This document shows positions 40,677-48,986 of a stretch of 56,123 nucleotides of DNA, in pieces. Source of the DNA: Micromonospora sicca (GTDB lineage: Bacteria > Actinomycetota > Actinomycetes > Mycobacteriales > Micromonosporaceae); contig NZ_QGKS01000176.1 of NCBI RefSeq assembly GCF_003172935.1, forward strand, positions 1 through 56,123, given 5' to 3'. Position 1 is the stretch's first letter. Every line of letters begins with the position of its first letter. A program made the translations under genes and the position numbers. The notes beneath the pieces were generated by a model, which did not search any database, had not been told where the DNA came from, and saw only the letters and a list, made by a program, of their open reading frames with translations.

Positions 40677-40707
40677 GGGGCCCCGCCACGAGTCGTGGCG
40701 GGGCCCC
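40677..40707 (-). terminator. Terminator after rplA
   Basis: A 14-bp perfect stem, 40677-40690 with 40694-40707 (arm ggggccccgccacg), with loop agt starts 15 nt past the rplA stop. It isolates rplKA from the ABC gene. Confidence 0.85.
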
Positions 40708-40722
40708 TCACTCCAGGCGTGC

Positions 40723-41439
40723 TCAGGCCTCGGCCGAGCCCTCCTGCAGGTTCTTCACCAGCTTCGGGTCGACCGGAACGCCCGGGCCCATGGTGGTGGT
40801 GAGGGTGACCTTCTTGAGGTACGTGCCCTTGGCCGCGGACGGCTTGGCCCGGAGCACCTCGTCGAGGACGGCGGCGTAGTTGTCGACCAGCTGGTTCTCG
40901 GAGAACGACGCCTTGCCGATGATCAGGTGCAGGTTGGAGTGCTTGTCCACCCGGAAGGTGATCTTACCGCCCTTGATGTCCTGGACGGCCTTGGTGACGT
41001 CCATGGTCACCGTGCCCGTCTTCGGGTTCGGCATCAGGCCGCGCGGGCCCAGGATCCGCGCGATCCGGCCGATCTTGGCCATCTGGTCCGGGGTGGCGAT
41101 CGCCGCGTCGAAGTCCAGCCAACCGCCCTGGATACGGGCGACCAGCTCGTCCGTGCCCACCTCGTCCGCACCCGCCGCGGCAGCCTCCTCGGCCTTCGCG
41201 CCGGCGGCGAAGACGATCACGCGGGCGGTCTTACCGGTGCCGTGCGGCAGGTTGACCGTGCCGCGGACCATCTGGTCCGCCTTGCGGGGGTCGACGCCGA
41301 GGCGCATCGCGACCTCGACCGTGGCGTCGAACTTGACGTTGGTGGTGTCCTTGGCCAGCTTGACGGCCTCGGCGGGGGTGTAGAGCTTCGACCGGTCGAT
41401 GACGTCGGCGGCCTTGCGGTAGCTCTTGCTGCGCTGCAT
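40723..41439 (-). CDS. rplA: 50S ribosomal protein L1
   Basis: L1-stalk protein that guides deacylated tRNA out of the E site, 238 residues. [20 protein letters not shown], the conserved [12 protein letters not shown] and [17 protein letters not shown] identify it. In many bacteria L1 represses the rplKA message by binding a mimic of its rRNA site. No such site was resolved here. It is 83 nt after rplK. Confidence 0.98.
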   Translation of the reverse strand: MQRSKSYRKAADVIDRSKLYTPAEAVKLAKDTTNVKFDATVEVAMRLGVDPRKADQMVRGTVNLPHGTGKTARVIVFAAGAKAEEAAAAGADEVGTDELVARIQGGWLDFDAAIATPDQMAKIGRIARILGPRGLMPNPKTGTVTMDVTKAVQDIKGGKITFRVDKHSNLHLIIGKASFSENQLVDNYAAVLDEVLRAKPSAAKGTYLKKVTLTTTMGPGVPVDPKLVKNLQEGSAEA

Positions 41440-41522
41440 TTCTGGTTACTCCTGTGGTCTATGGCGGGCCCGCGGTCGACGCGCGCCCTCCCACGAACTG
41501 ATCCGGTGAGTGGTGTCCGACG

Positions 41523-41954
41523 TCAGTCGGCGACGGTCAGACCCATCGACCGGGCGGTGCCGGCGATGATCTTCTCAGCCTGGTCGATGTCGTTGGCGTT
41601 GAGGTCGGCCATCTTCTTCTCAGCGATCTCACGCAGCTGGGCGCGGGTCACGGAGCCGACCTTCTGCGTGTGCGGGACGCCCGAGCCCTTCTGCACACCG
41701 GCGGCCTTGATCAGCAGCCGGGCCGCGGGCGGGGTCTTCAGGACGAAGGTGAAGGTCCGGTCCTCGTACACGCTGATCTCGGCGGGGACGATGTCGCCCC
41801 GCTGGGACTCGGTCTGCGCGTTGTAGGACTTGCAGAACTCCATGATGTTCACGCCGTGCTGGCCGAGCGCGGGGCCGACCGGCGGCGCCGGCGTGGCCTG
41901 GCCCGCCGGCAGCTGAAGCGTGAACGTCTTGACGAGCTTCTTCTTCGGAGGCAT
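41523..41954 (-). CDS. rplK: 50S ribosomal protein L11
   Basis: GTPase-centre protein, 143 residues, starting [18 protein letters not shown]. The proline-rich N-terminal loop [16 protein letters not shown], where thiopeptide resistance arises, is standard. The C-terminal rRNA-binding part ends [14 protein letters not shown]. Alternative upstream start 42005 was rejected. It lies 183 nt after nusG with a hairpin between. Confidence 0.98.
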   Translation of the reverse strand: MPPKKKLVKTFTLQLPAGQATPAPPVGPALGQHGVNIMEFCKSYNAQTESQRGDIVPAEISVYEDRTFTFVLKTPPAARLLIKAAGVQKGSGVPHTQKVGSVTRAQLREIAEKKMADLNANDIDQAEKIIAGTARSMGLTVAD

Positions 41955-42092
41955 GTCTCTTCCTGGGGCTTGGAACTGGGAAAGATGCCGGCAGCGGGCG
42001 CGCACGGTCAGCGCGATGCGACAGCCGACGTTCTAGGGTAGCGCAGACCTGCGCCGCCCCCGTCGCCGAGGTCCGGCGGACGGGCGAAACGA

Positions 42093-42129
42093 CGCACCGG
42101 CGGCGGGACGGAAGCCCACCGCCGGTGCG
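42093..42129 (-). terminator. Hairpin after nusG
   Basis: The arms cgcaccggcgg (42093-42103) and ccgccggtgcg (42119-42129) form 11 perfect pairs, with three more after a mismatch. It begins 9 nt past the nusG stop. Confidence 0.7.
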
Positions 42130-42137
42130 ACCGTACG

Positions 42138-42857
42138 TCAGATCTTGGCGACCTGGTTGAAGTTCAGCTCGACCGGCGTCTCCCGGCCGAAGATCGACAC
42201 CAGCACCTTGAGCTTCTGCTGGTCGGCGTTGATCTCACTGATCGTGGCCGGCAGCGAGGCGAAGGCGCCGTCGGTGACGGTGACCGAGTCGCCGACCTCG
42301 AAGTCGAGGACCCGGACCTCGGGCTTGGCCTTCTTCTGCTCGGTCTCGATCGCCGGGGCCAGCCACTTCAGCACCTCGTCGAGGCTCAGCGGCGCCGGCC
42401 GGTCGGCCCGGTCGGTGGCCCCCACGAAGCCGGTGACCCCCGGGGTGTTCCGGACGCAGGAGTACGACTCGGCGGTCAGCTCCATGCGGACCAGGATGTA
42501 GCCCGGGAAGACCTTCGCCTGGACCTGGGACCGCTTGCCGTTCTTGACCTCGACCTCTTCCCGGGTCGGCACCTCGACCTGGTAGATGAAGTCCTCCATG
42601 TCGAGGGAGGTGATCCGGGTCTCGAGGTTGGTCTTGACCTTGTTCTCGTAGCCGGCGTAGGAGTGCACCACGTACCAGTCGCCGGGCGCGTAGCGCAGCT
42701 TCTGGCGCAGCTCGGCGACCGGGTCGTACTCCTCGTCCGCGGGCTCGGTGGTCGGGAATTCCGGCTCGCTGGCGGCCTCGACCGACTCATCGTTGGCCGC
42801 CGTCGCCACCGTGGACTGCTCGTCCGTGGTCTCGGCGGTCTCGTCGTACTCAGGCAC
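42138..42857 (-). CDS. nusG: Transcription termination/antitermination factor NusG
   Basis: 239 residues. An acidic N-terminal extension of about 60 residues (typical of actinobacteria) precedes the NGN domain, which binds RNA polymerase ([32 protein letters not shown]). The C-terminal KOW domain ([19 protein letters not shown]) contacts Rho or S10. It couples transcription to translation, and its partners RpoB, RpoC and S10 are all in this window. It is 38 nt after secE. Confidence 0.97.
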   Translation of the reverse strand: MPEYDETAETTDEQSTVATAANDESVEAASEPEFPTTEPADEEYDPVAELRQKLRYAPGDWYVVHSYAGYENKVKTNLETRITSLDMEDFIYQVEVPTREEVEVKNGKRSQVQAKVFPGYILVRMELTAESYSCVRNTPGVTGFVGATDRADRPAPLSLDEVLKWLAPAIETEQKKAKPEVRVLDFEVGDSVTVTDGAFASLPATISEINADQQKLKVLVSIFGRETPVELNFNQVAKI

Positions 42858-42895
42858 GCTCGCTCACTTCCGTCACTATCGGCACAGTCAGCCGG

Positions 42896-43288
42896 TCAGC
42901 TGGGGTTGCCGAAGACCCACAGCACGCCCTTCGCAAACCCGAAGTCGAGCAGGCCCACGATCGTCAGCATCACCGCGACGAAGGTGACCACCACGGCGGT
43001 GTAGGTCAGCAGCTCCTTGCGCGTCGGCCAGATGACCTTACGCAGCTCGGCCACGACCTCGCGGAAGAACCGCGCGATGCGGGCGAAGAGGCCCACCCGG
43101 TCGGTGTCCTTGCGGGTCTTCCGACCGTCGGCCGACTCGGCCCGGGCCCGCGCGCGGGTCGCGGTGCCACCCCGGGATACCGGCTCGTCCGCGTCGGTGG
43201 CGTCGTCGTCGGCCACGTCGTCGACGACCGCATCTTCGCGCAGACGCTCGTCGCCGGCGTCCTCGCCGCGCCGCTTGCTCTCGGCCAC
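42896..43288 (-). CDS. secE: Preprotein translocase subunit SecE
   Basis: About 130 residues with a single C-terminal transmembrane helix (YTAVVVTFVAVMLTIVGLLDF) after the amphipathic stretch ARFFREVVAELRKVIWPTRKEL, the SecE signature. The first 65 residues are a charged, disordered extension. The GTG at 43288 was chosen because GGAGGG lies 5 nt upstream; the frame remains open to 43348. The translocon partner SecY is at 12.3-13.6 kb. Confidence 0.94.
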   Translation of the reverse strand: MAESKRRGEDAGDERLREDAVVDDVADDDATDADEPVSRGGTATRARARAESADGRKTRKDTDRVGLFARIARFFREVVAELRKVIWPTRKELLTYTAVVVTFVAVMLTIVGLLDFGFAKGVLWVFGNPS

Positions 43289-43501
43289 TTCGCCCTCCGT
43301 GCGGGGTATCGGGTCGCACGCCGATGGGCGTGCGCGGCGTTTGGTCACGCCGGCCGGACCAAACCGTCCCGCGACGGGCCGCGGCCGGCGGACCGACCGG
43401 GAGGGCCCGATTGCCTCGGAACCACCCCGCCAGTGCCACCACCACGGGCCGGACGCCGCCGTTCGGCGGCGCGACCCACGGGAACGGTCAGGCCTGAGGC
43501 G

Positions 43502-43574
<73 letters not shown>

Positions 43575-43701
43575 GTGCGGCAACTCTCACCCCACCAAGC
43601 CATGCACGGCCGGGCAGGGGTCACTTGCCCCACGGCGGACCAGTGTACGGGTAGTCGTACGACTTTCCCAACCGGTCTGCCACCTGCGCGTCGGAGCGCC
43701 C

Positions 43702-44094
43702 TCAGCGGGGCGTCCGGATGGTCGCCCGGGCCTGCGAGAGCACCTTCTCCCCCAGGCAGGTCGCGGTCACGTCGAGCCTGGTCAGGCCGTCCTCGGTGAC
43801 CTCCTTGACCACCGCGGCGACCTCGATCTCGGTGCCCTGGTCGTCGTCCGGGACCACCACCGGGCGGGTGAACCGGGCGCCGAAGTCGACCACCGCGTCC
43901 GGTACGCCGGCCCACGCGGTGACCGCCCGGCCGACCAGCGCCATGGTGAACATGCCGTGGGCGATCACGCCCGGCAGGCCGACCTTGGTGGCGAACCGGT
44001 CGCTCCAGTGGATGGGGTTGAAGTCGCCGGAGGCGCCCGCGTAGCGGACCAGGTCCGCGCGGGTCACCCGGAAGGTCTGGGTGGGCAGCTCCAT
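43702..44094 (-). CDS. hadB: (3R)-hydroxyacyl-ACP dehydratase, HadB/MaoC type
   Basis: 130-residue hot-dog fold protein with the hydratase-2 motif ASGDFNPIHWS (catalytic Asp24 and His29). It forms a heterodimer with the HadA-like protein encoded 1 nt upstream and dehydrates hydroxyacyl-ACP in a FAS-II-like cycle. In mycobacteria this serves mycolate synthesis. Micromonosporaceae lack mycolates, so the substrate here is uncertain. The hadA-hadB pair next to rpmG is a conserved actinobacterial order. Confidence 0.88.
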   Translation of the reverse strand: MELPTQTFRVTRADLVRYAGASGDFNPIHWSDRFATKVGLPGVIAHGMFTMALVGRAVTAWAGVPDAVVDFGARFTRPVVVPDDDQGTEIEVAAVVKEVTEDGLTRLDVTATCLGEKVLSQARATIRTPR

Positions 44095-44095
44095 C

Positions 44096-44542
44096 TCAGG
44101 CCTCCCCGCGTACGACGATCTTGGACCAGACGGCGACCACCGGCTCGCCGGCGGCGTTGCGCACGTCCGTGCGGGTGGTCAGGAAGCCGTGCCCGCCCCG
44201 GTTGCTGATCTCCTCGATGGTGTTCACGCAGACCAGCTCGTCACCGGCCACCACCGGACGGGTGTACGCGAACCGCTGGTCGCCGTGGACCACCCGGCTG
44301 TAGTCCACGCCGAGGGCCGGATCCTCGATGATCTGCCGGCTGGCGGCCATCGTGACCACCACGGGGAAGGTCGGCGGCGCGACCACGTCGGGGTGCCCGA
44401 GCGCGCGGGCCGCCTCCGGGTCGTGGTGGGCCGGGTCGGTGGCACCGATGGCCGCGGCGAACTCGCGGATCTTTTCTCGGCCCACCTGATAGGGGGCGGT
44501 CGGCGGATAGGTCCGGCCGACGAACGACGGGTCCAGGGACAT
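44096..44542 (-). CDS. hadA: HadA-like MaoC N-terminal-domain dehydratase subunit
   Basis: 148 residues, hot-dog fold of the FAS1-like dehydratase group: MSLDPSFVGRTYPPTAPYQV, PPTFPVVVTMAA and VHGDQRFAYTRPVVAGDEL. It lacks the catalytic Asp/His motif carried by HadB, fitting the acyl-binding subunit role. It is encoded immediately upstream of hadB with a 1-nt gap. It follows rpmG across a gap holding a long inverted repeat, so a separate promoter is likely. Confidence 0.88.
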   Translation of the reverse strand: MSLDPSFVGRTYPPTAPYQVGREKIREFAAAIGATDPAHHDPEAARALGHPDVVAPPTFPVVVTMAASRQIIEDPALGVDYSRVVHGDQRFAYTRPVVAGDELVCVNTIEEISNRGGHGFLTTRTDVRNAAGEPVVAVWSKIVVRGEA

Positions 44543-44565
44543 GCCGCGAACCTACACGGAAAACA

Positions 44566-44625
44566 CGAACGCCGATCCGTACGGGGCGGCGGCTCGGGGC
44601 CGTCGTCCCTGCGGATCGGCGTTCG
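44566..44625 (-). terminator. Inverted repeat after rpmG
   Basis: The arms cgaacgccgatccg (44566-44579) and cggatcggcgttcg (44612-44625) pair perfectly over 14 bp around a 32-nt GC-rich loop that can itself fold. It is 39 nt past the rpmG stop. Confidence 0.65.
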
Positions 44626-44664
44626 GGACTGCTGTGGGACCGGGCCGGCCGAGCCGGCCGCGGG

Positions 44665-44832
44665 TCAGCGGGTCTCGCGGTGGATGGTGTGCCTGCCGTC
44701 CCGGGGGCAGAACTTCTTCAGCTCGATGCGGTCCGGGTCGTTACGGCGGTTCTTGCGCGTGATGTAGTTGCGCTCCTTGCACTCCACACACGCCAAAGTG
44801 ATCTTCGGCCGGACATCGGTCGCCTTCGCCAC
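44665..44832 (-). CDS. rpmG: 50S ribosomal protein L33 with incomplete zinc ribbon
   Basis: 55 residues read directly from the sequence: [37 protein letters not shown], then [13 protein letters not shown], starting at a GTG. The first zinc pair Cys15/Cys18 is intact. In the second pair Cys42 is kept, but the expected fourth cysteine is Asp45 (CPRD instead of CPRC). His48 or Asp45 might take the place. L33 occurs as zinc and zinc-free paralogues, and this form looks intermediate. The gene follows tRNA-Thr and tRNA-Met, the conserved actinobacterial order. Confidence 0.93.
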   Translation of the reverse strand: MAKATDVRPKITLACVECKERNYITRKNRRNDPDRIELKKFCPRDGRHTIHRETR

Positions 44833-44963
44833 GGCGGAGTGCCTTCCTCGCTAACGGATAACAACTACGGCGCATCAGCCTACGCACTGATGGCGCGGAC
44901 ATGCAAAGTGGGCGCCTGTGGCGCCCATCCCATCGACCGCCGGGGAGCCCGGAGGACGGAGAG

Positions 44964-45036
44964 TAGCGGTGGCCGGACTTGAACCGGCGACACAGCGATT
45001 ATGAGCCGCTTGCTCTGCCATCTGAGCTACACCGCC
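44964..45036 (-). tRNA. tRNA-Met (CAT anticodon, elongator)
   Basis: The minus strand gives GGCGGTG-TA-GCTCAGATGGCAGAGC, anticodon loop CTCATAA (CAT) and T-arm GCCGG-TTCAAGT-CCGGC. The acceptor 3' side CACCGCT leaves a G-U first pair and discriminator A. The first pair and stem sequence fit the elongator rather than the initiator, which has an unpaired C1. Confidence 0.92.
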
Positions 45037-45061
45037 GTGGCGGGTCCAGCCGGACCCTGTG

Positions 45062-45134
45062 AGCCCCCTTACGGAATCGAACCGTAGACCTTCTCCTTAC
45101 CATGGAGACGCTCTGCCGACTGAGCTAAGGGGGC
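45062..45134 (-). tRNA. tRNA-Thr (GGT anticodon)
   Basis: The minus strand reads GCCCCCT-TA-GCTCAGTCGGCAGAGC, anticodon stem TCTCC/GGAGA with loop ATGGTAA (GGT), and T-arm TACGG-TTCGATT-CCGTA. Discriminator T. It is 25 nt upstream of tRNA-Met and probably cotranscribed. Confidence 0.94.
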
Positions 45135-45204
45135 CTACCCGATCACCCCGGAGGGCGTCGCGCAGGAGAAACAGTACACGACCCCGCCGCCCGAGGTGAA
45201 ATCG

Positions 45205-45228
45205 GATCCCCCCATACCGGGGGTGATC
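45205..45228 (-). terminator. Possible terminator after the GGDEF-EAL gene
   Basis: The arms gatc-ccccc and ggggg-t-gatc can pair around ataacc-like loop bases 45214-45218. It is 15 nt past the stop codon of the GGDEF-EAL gene. Confidence 0.4.
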
Positions 45229-45242
45229 TCCGTCGTCCCAGC

Positions 45243-47786
45243 TCAGAGCAGGGTCGCCGAGCGGTCCGGGACCACCCGCAGCCGGGGTGCCTCGGCGGCG
45301 GCCTCCGGCTCCACCTGCGCGCCGAACCACGCCTCCAACCGCTCGTACGGCAGCGGCCGGCTGAACAGGAAGCCCTGGCCGATCTCGCAGCCGATGTCCT
45401 GGAGCAGTTCGAGGGTGAGTTCGCTCTCCACGCCCTCGGCGACCACGGCCAGGCCGAACTGCTGGGACAGCGTCACCACCGCGTTGACAATCGCCAGGTC
45501 GCCCGGGTCGGTCGCCATGCCCTGCACGAACGAGCGGTCCACCTTCACCTCGTGCACCGGCAGCCGGCGCAGGTAGGCCAGGGACGAGGAGCCCGTCCCG
45601 AAGTCGTCCACCGACAGCCGCACGCCGAGGTCCCGCAGCCGGCGCAGGGTCGGTATCGGCCGGTCGGTGCCGTCCAGCACCCCGGCCTCGCGGATCTCGA
45701 AGGTGAGCCGCTGCGGGGGCACGCCGTACTCGTCGAGCAGCTCGCGGACCTGGTCCGGGAAGTGCGGGTCGGTGAGCGTACGCGCGGAGAGGTTGACCGC
45801 GACGGCGAGCGGCTGCTCGGCGTGGGTCCAGTCCCGGCTGCGCCGCAGCCCCTCCCGGAGCACCAACTCGGTGAGCCGGCCGAGCTGGCCGGTGTGCTCG
45901 GCCACCGCGACGAAGTCCTCCGGGGCGACCGTGCCGTGCGTCGGATGCTCCCAGCGGGCCAGGCACTCGACCCCGATCAGCCGCCGGTCCCGCAACGTCA
46001 CCTTGGGCTGGAAGTAGACCTCCAGCTCACCCTCGTCGAGGGCGCGCCGCAGGTCGCCGGCGAGGCCGAGGCGGCGCAGCGACCGGGACTCCAGCGCCAG
46101 GTTGAACAGCTGCACGCTGCCGGGCACCGCCTTGGCCGCCGTCGCGGCCAGGTCGACCCGTTGCAGCAGGGTGGCGGCGTCGCTGCCGTGATCCGGGTGT
46201 AGGGCCACCCCGACGGCGGTGTCCACGTCGAGGGTGAGCGAGTCGAAGACCATCTCGTCGCGGATCTGCTCGCGCAGCTCGGCCGCCAGCTCCAGGGCCG
46301 CCTCGGCGTTCTCCAGCCGCAGGGTCACCAGGAACTCGTCGCCGCCCGCCCGGCCCACCAGGGCGGACGACGGGGCGCAGGCGCGGAGGCGATCGGCCAC
46401 CTCGACAAGGACCTTGTCGCCCGCGGCGTGCCCCAGCGACTCGTTGACCTGGCGCAACCCGTCCACGTCGAAGAGCAGCACCGCGACCACCTCGCCGGGC
46501 GCCCGGATCTTCACCGCCTCGTCCAGCGCGCCGGTGATCCGCCGCCGGTTGGGCAGCTTGGTCAGCGCGTCGTGGTACGCGTCGTGGCGCAGCCGGTCGA
46601 CCAGCCGGGAATTCTCCAAGGCGACCGCCGCGTGCGCGGCGACCGTTTCGAAGATGGGGATGTCCACCGGTGTGAAGTGGTTGGTGTCGCCCAACCGGTT
46701 CACCACCTCCAGCGTGCCGATCACCACCTGGCCGGATCGGAGCGGAAGGATGATGAAGTCCTTGATCCGCTCGCCCGGCAGCAGTTCGCGGGTCGCCGGG
46801 TCGCCGGGCAGGCGGACCCCGGAGGCAACCATCCGGGACTCCCCAAGCACGCGTTCCCGCAGCCGCGCGGGGGTCACGGCGAAGTCGAGGAGACCCCGGT
46901 TGTCCTCCCGGGCGGTGAGCAGCACCTCGGGATAGCGGCCCTGGCCGGGCAGCCAGAGCGTGGCGTACTCCGCCTGCATCAGGGCCCTGACCCGGCCGAG
47001 CAGGGCATCGATGAGCGTGCCGTCCTGCCCGCTCTCCGACATCGCCCGCGTGAGCTGGTACATGTCCGTGAGGGTGCGGTGCTGCCGGAGGAACTGCGTG
47101 TAGGAGCGGTAGACCAGGACGAGTCCTGCGGCGAACGCCATGAAGAGCAGGAAGCCCCAGGTGGTGGTGACCAGCGTGATGAGGATCAGCAGTCCGATCG
47201 CCACGTTGATCACCGCCGCCAAGAGAGCCGGCGGTGAGGTACGGGCCAGTTCCCAGCCGGCCTGCCAACCCTGCACGACCCCGATGACCGCCACCACCGC
47301 CGCGAGCGTGACGAGGGTGTGGGCACTCGTCGCGACGAAGAGGATCCCCCAGGTACCCGGCCCGACCCCCCGCATACCGGGCAGGGCCATGAGGACGAGG
47401 CAGGCGGTCGACGTGGCCGCCGCGGCACGGATGAGGTTGAACCAGAACTTGACGGGAGCGAGATTCCGCCGGATCTGCACCACCAGCGTGGCCAGCGTGT
47501 ACGCCAGAACCACGGACAACGGAGGCAGCAGATACAGCGCCACCACGAGCGGAATTTCGGTCAACATCACGCCCAGCGCCTGGCGCCGGACCACAATGTT
47601 GATCGTCGGCATGGCCGCGGCGACCATGACCAGGAACATCGCCGACGTGGCCAACCAGTCCCCGACCGCCGGCTGCACGAGCAGCCCGAGCAGGGTGGCG
47701 CAGCACGTGGCGTACAGGGCGAGCGGCCCCGCGACCAGCCAGGCATTCTCGGTCGACCGACGCGGGCGAGGTTGGCGATCGGGCAC
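45243..47786 (-). CDS. Membrane GAF-GGDEF-EAL cyclic-di-GMP protein
   Basis: 847 residues. Residues about 15-235 form a multi-helix membrane sensor with no recognised family name. A GAF-like domain follows (about 255-390; LWLPGQGRYPEVLL, LPLRSGQVVIGTLEVVN). The GGDEF diguanylate-cyclase domain has an intact GGDEF at 481-485 but no RxxD inhibitory site before it. The EAL phosphodiesterase domain has E607-x-L609-x-R611 (ECLAR), NLSA, DDFGTGSSS, KVDRSF and AEGVES, so both activities are possible. The GTG start has GGAGG upstream. A 48-codon ORF for a secreted-type peptide lies 63 nt upstream in the same direction. Confidence 0.93.
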   Translation of the reverse strand: MPDRQPRPRRSTENAWLVAGPLALYATCCATLLGLLVQPAVGDWLATSAMFLVMVAAAMPTINIVVRRQALGVMLTEIPLVVALYLLPPLSVVLAYTLATLVVQIRRNLAPVKFWFNLIRAAAATSTACLVLMALPGMRGVGPGTWGILFVATSAHTLVTLAAVVAVIGVVQGWQAGWELARTSPPALLAAVINVAIGLLILITLVTTTWGFLLFMAFAAGLVLVYRSYTQFLRQHRTLTDMYQLTRAMSESGQDGTLIDALLGRVRALMQAEYATLWLPGQGRYPEVLLTAREDNRGLLDFAVTPARLRERVLGESRMVASGVRLPGDPATRELLPGERIKDFIILPLRSGQVVIGTLEVVNRLGDTNHFTPVDIPIFETVAAHAAVALENSRLVDRLRHDAYHDALTKLPNRRRITGALDEAVKIRAPGEVVAVLLFDVDGLRQVNESLGHAAGDKVLVEVADRLRACAPSSALVGRAGGDEFLVTLRLENAEAALELAAELREQIRDEMVFDSLTLDVDTAVGVALHPDHGSDAATLLQRVDLAATAAKAVPGSVQLFNLALESRSLRRLGLAGDLRRALDEGELEVYFQPKVTLRDRRLIGVECLARWEHPTHGTVAPEDFVAVAEHTGQLGRLTELVLREGLRRSRDWTHAEQPLAVAVNLSARTLTDPHFPDQVRELLDEYGVPPQRLTFEIREAGVLDGTDRPIPTLRRLRDLGVRLSVDDFGTGSSSLAYLRRLPVHEVKVDRSFVQGMATDPGDLAIVNAVVTLSQQFGLAVVAEGVESELTLELLQDIGCEIGQGFLFSRPLPYERLEAWFGAQVEPEAAAEAPRLRVVPDRSATLL

Positions 47787-47817
47787 TTCGCCCCCTCCGG
47801 ACTCAGCGTCAGATCAC

Positions 47818-47838
47818 GGCCGGATGGACGATCCGGCC
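47818..47838 (-). other. Hairpin between peptide ORF and GGDEF-EAL gene
   Basis: A perfect 8-bp stem, ggccggat (47818-47825) with atccggcc (47831-47838), and loop ggacg lie 11 nt after the peptide stop and 32 nt before the GTG start of the GGDEF-EAL gene. Could be a weak terminator. Confidence 0.45.
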
Positions 47839-47849
47839 GGATGGCACAC

Positions 47850-47996
47850 CTACGGCAGGAGCACCCGCACGACGGGCATCTGCCAGTCGAAGTCGGCTGT
47901 CTGGGCCCCGGTGGTGATCAGTGAAGCAGGGAGCGCGACCAGTGCGGCAAGCGTGAGTAGCGTGCCGAGCAGCCGGCCCAACCTTCGAGCAGACAT
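47850..47996 (-). CDS. Putative secreted 48-residue peptide
   Basis: A short ORF found by translating the gap. It opens MSARRLGRLLGTLLTLAALV, continues ALPASLITTGAQTA and ends DFDWQMPVVRVLLP. An AGGAG lies 7 nt before the ATG. Arg4, Arg5 and Arg8 followed by a 20-residue hydrophobic run look like a signal peptide. Cleavage after Ala34 would release a 14-residue peptide with acidic-aromatic start DFDWQ. It has no cysteines, so it is not a lipoprotein. It lies 63 nt upstream of the GGDEF-EAL gene on the same strand. Function unknown; a signal for the neighbouring membrane sensor is a hypothesis. Confidence 0.6.
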   Translation of the reverse strand: MSARRLGRLLGTLLTLAALVALPASLITTGAQTADFDWQMPVVRVLLP

Positions 47997-48287
47997 TGTG
48001 CGCTCCTGTCACGTGCGGGTCAGAAATGATGGAGGTTCCACGATGGTGCCACACCCGCAGCACGCGTAAAAGCGGAGAGACCCTCGGTCGAGCAGGGTAG
48101 CGGGCGAAATCGTCCGTTCGACGGCGGCCGCCGACCCTGCGGCCCTCCTCAGGCTCACCGGGCGTCCGGCGCGCGCTACAGAAGGAGCACAACCCGACCT
48201 CACGCCGGAAAGGGATGGATCAGCCCAGGGCCTGGGTGTCGTGGGATTCGTAGGCCCCCGTCGCCCATCGGACCTCTCGCACACTAC
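47997..48287. other. Gap upstream of the peptide ORF
   Basis: About 290 nt. The minus-strand open frame here (48009-48284) has no family resemblance, codon signal or ribosome-binding site that I can support. It probably contains the promoter for the peptide ORF. Nothing else seen. Confidence 0.4.
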
Positions 48288-48605
48288 ATCGACATCGGCG
48301 AGCGTGGGTCCCCCCGGAACACCGGCTCGTCGGACGAGTACCCGCCGTCCAAGCCCGGCAGACGGGCTGGCCGATGCTCGACAAGGACACGTTGACGCGG
48401 CCTGTTGTAGAGGCCAGCCTCAATCAGCCGAACCGAAGCGATGTTCGCCAACGAAGCCCGCGCAACCGGCGACACCAGCGACCGACTCCGGGCATGGGAC
48501 GAGACGCCACCGCTACCCGGCGCAGACCTGTCCATCAACACCCCAGAGATCGCACCCGCGGAAGCGGCTCGACAGATCCGAGAGCGGCTAGTACCACAGC
48601 CCTAG
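48288..48605 (+). pseudogene. Decayed P-loop kinase-like gene
   Basis: Three fragments in different frames align to one predicted small P-loop kinase. They are a damaged P-loop GPPGTPARRTST (from 48307), then TGWPMLDKDTLTRPVVEASL (around 48362-48421), then a C-terminal part DRLRAWDETPPLPGADLS through IAPAEAARQIRERL ending at TAG 48605. At least two frameshifts and a deletion are needed to join them. The family (AAA/zeta-like kinases) is recalled from typical actinobacterial sequences. No start codon is assignable. Confidence 0.5.
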
Positions 48606-48676
48606 ATCTCGCCGGTGACCTGCGTGACGCTGGACGCAGGGCAGCCAGCCAGTTTGCACGCGCCCGGTGATCTATC

Positions 48677-48849
48677 GTGAGCGGGGAGTGCCGGTGCGGC
48701 GTCCCGGCCTGGTGGCGTAAGCAGGGCACCGTGCTGCGCGCTTCAAGATCGGTCGGCATGTGCTGTTCGAGGAATCGGACATACGGGCCTGGATCAAGAC
48801 ACACGGCACACCTGCCGGGCCCTGCTGCCGGGCGTCGCAAGGACGCTGA
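48677..48849 (+). pseudogene. Frameshifted excisionase-like helix-turn-helix gene
   Basis: Frame one gives CGVPAWWRKQGTVLRA (to about 48739). One frame over, FKIGRHVLFEESDIRAWIK follows from 48742. Together they make the second half of a MerR-like excisionase/AlpA-type HTH domain, as used by actinobacterial integrative elements. The helix-turn-helix start and a methionine in good context are missing, so this is a broken 5'-truncated copy with a frameshift near 48740. Confidence 0.6.
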
Positions 48850-48986
48850 CCGCGGGACGGGGTGGTGACCGATGCACCGGGCGAGGCGGTGGACAAGTAC
48901 GAAGCTGGGTGCCGTCGCAGCGATGAGTCTGCCGGCGCCCACAGGTCTACCCCCGACCGAGACAACCAAATCACCGGGAGTAAGGC

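Noticed and set aside
43577..43701. Promoter for tRNA-Trp/secE
   Set aside because: A TACACT is visible on the minus strand, but the upstream TGGGAA is a weak -35; not strong enough to list.
44964..45036. Initiator tRNA
   Set aside because: The CAT anticodon tRNA has a paired G1 and elongator-type stems, so it is elongator tRNA-Met.
48009..48284. 91-codon minus-strand ORF upstream of the peptide gene
   Set aside because: No ribosome-binding site, no family resemblance, low-complexity Arg/Ser composition.
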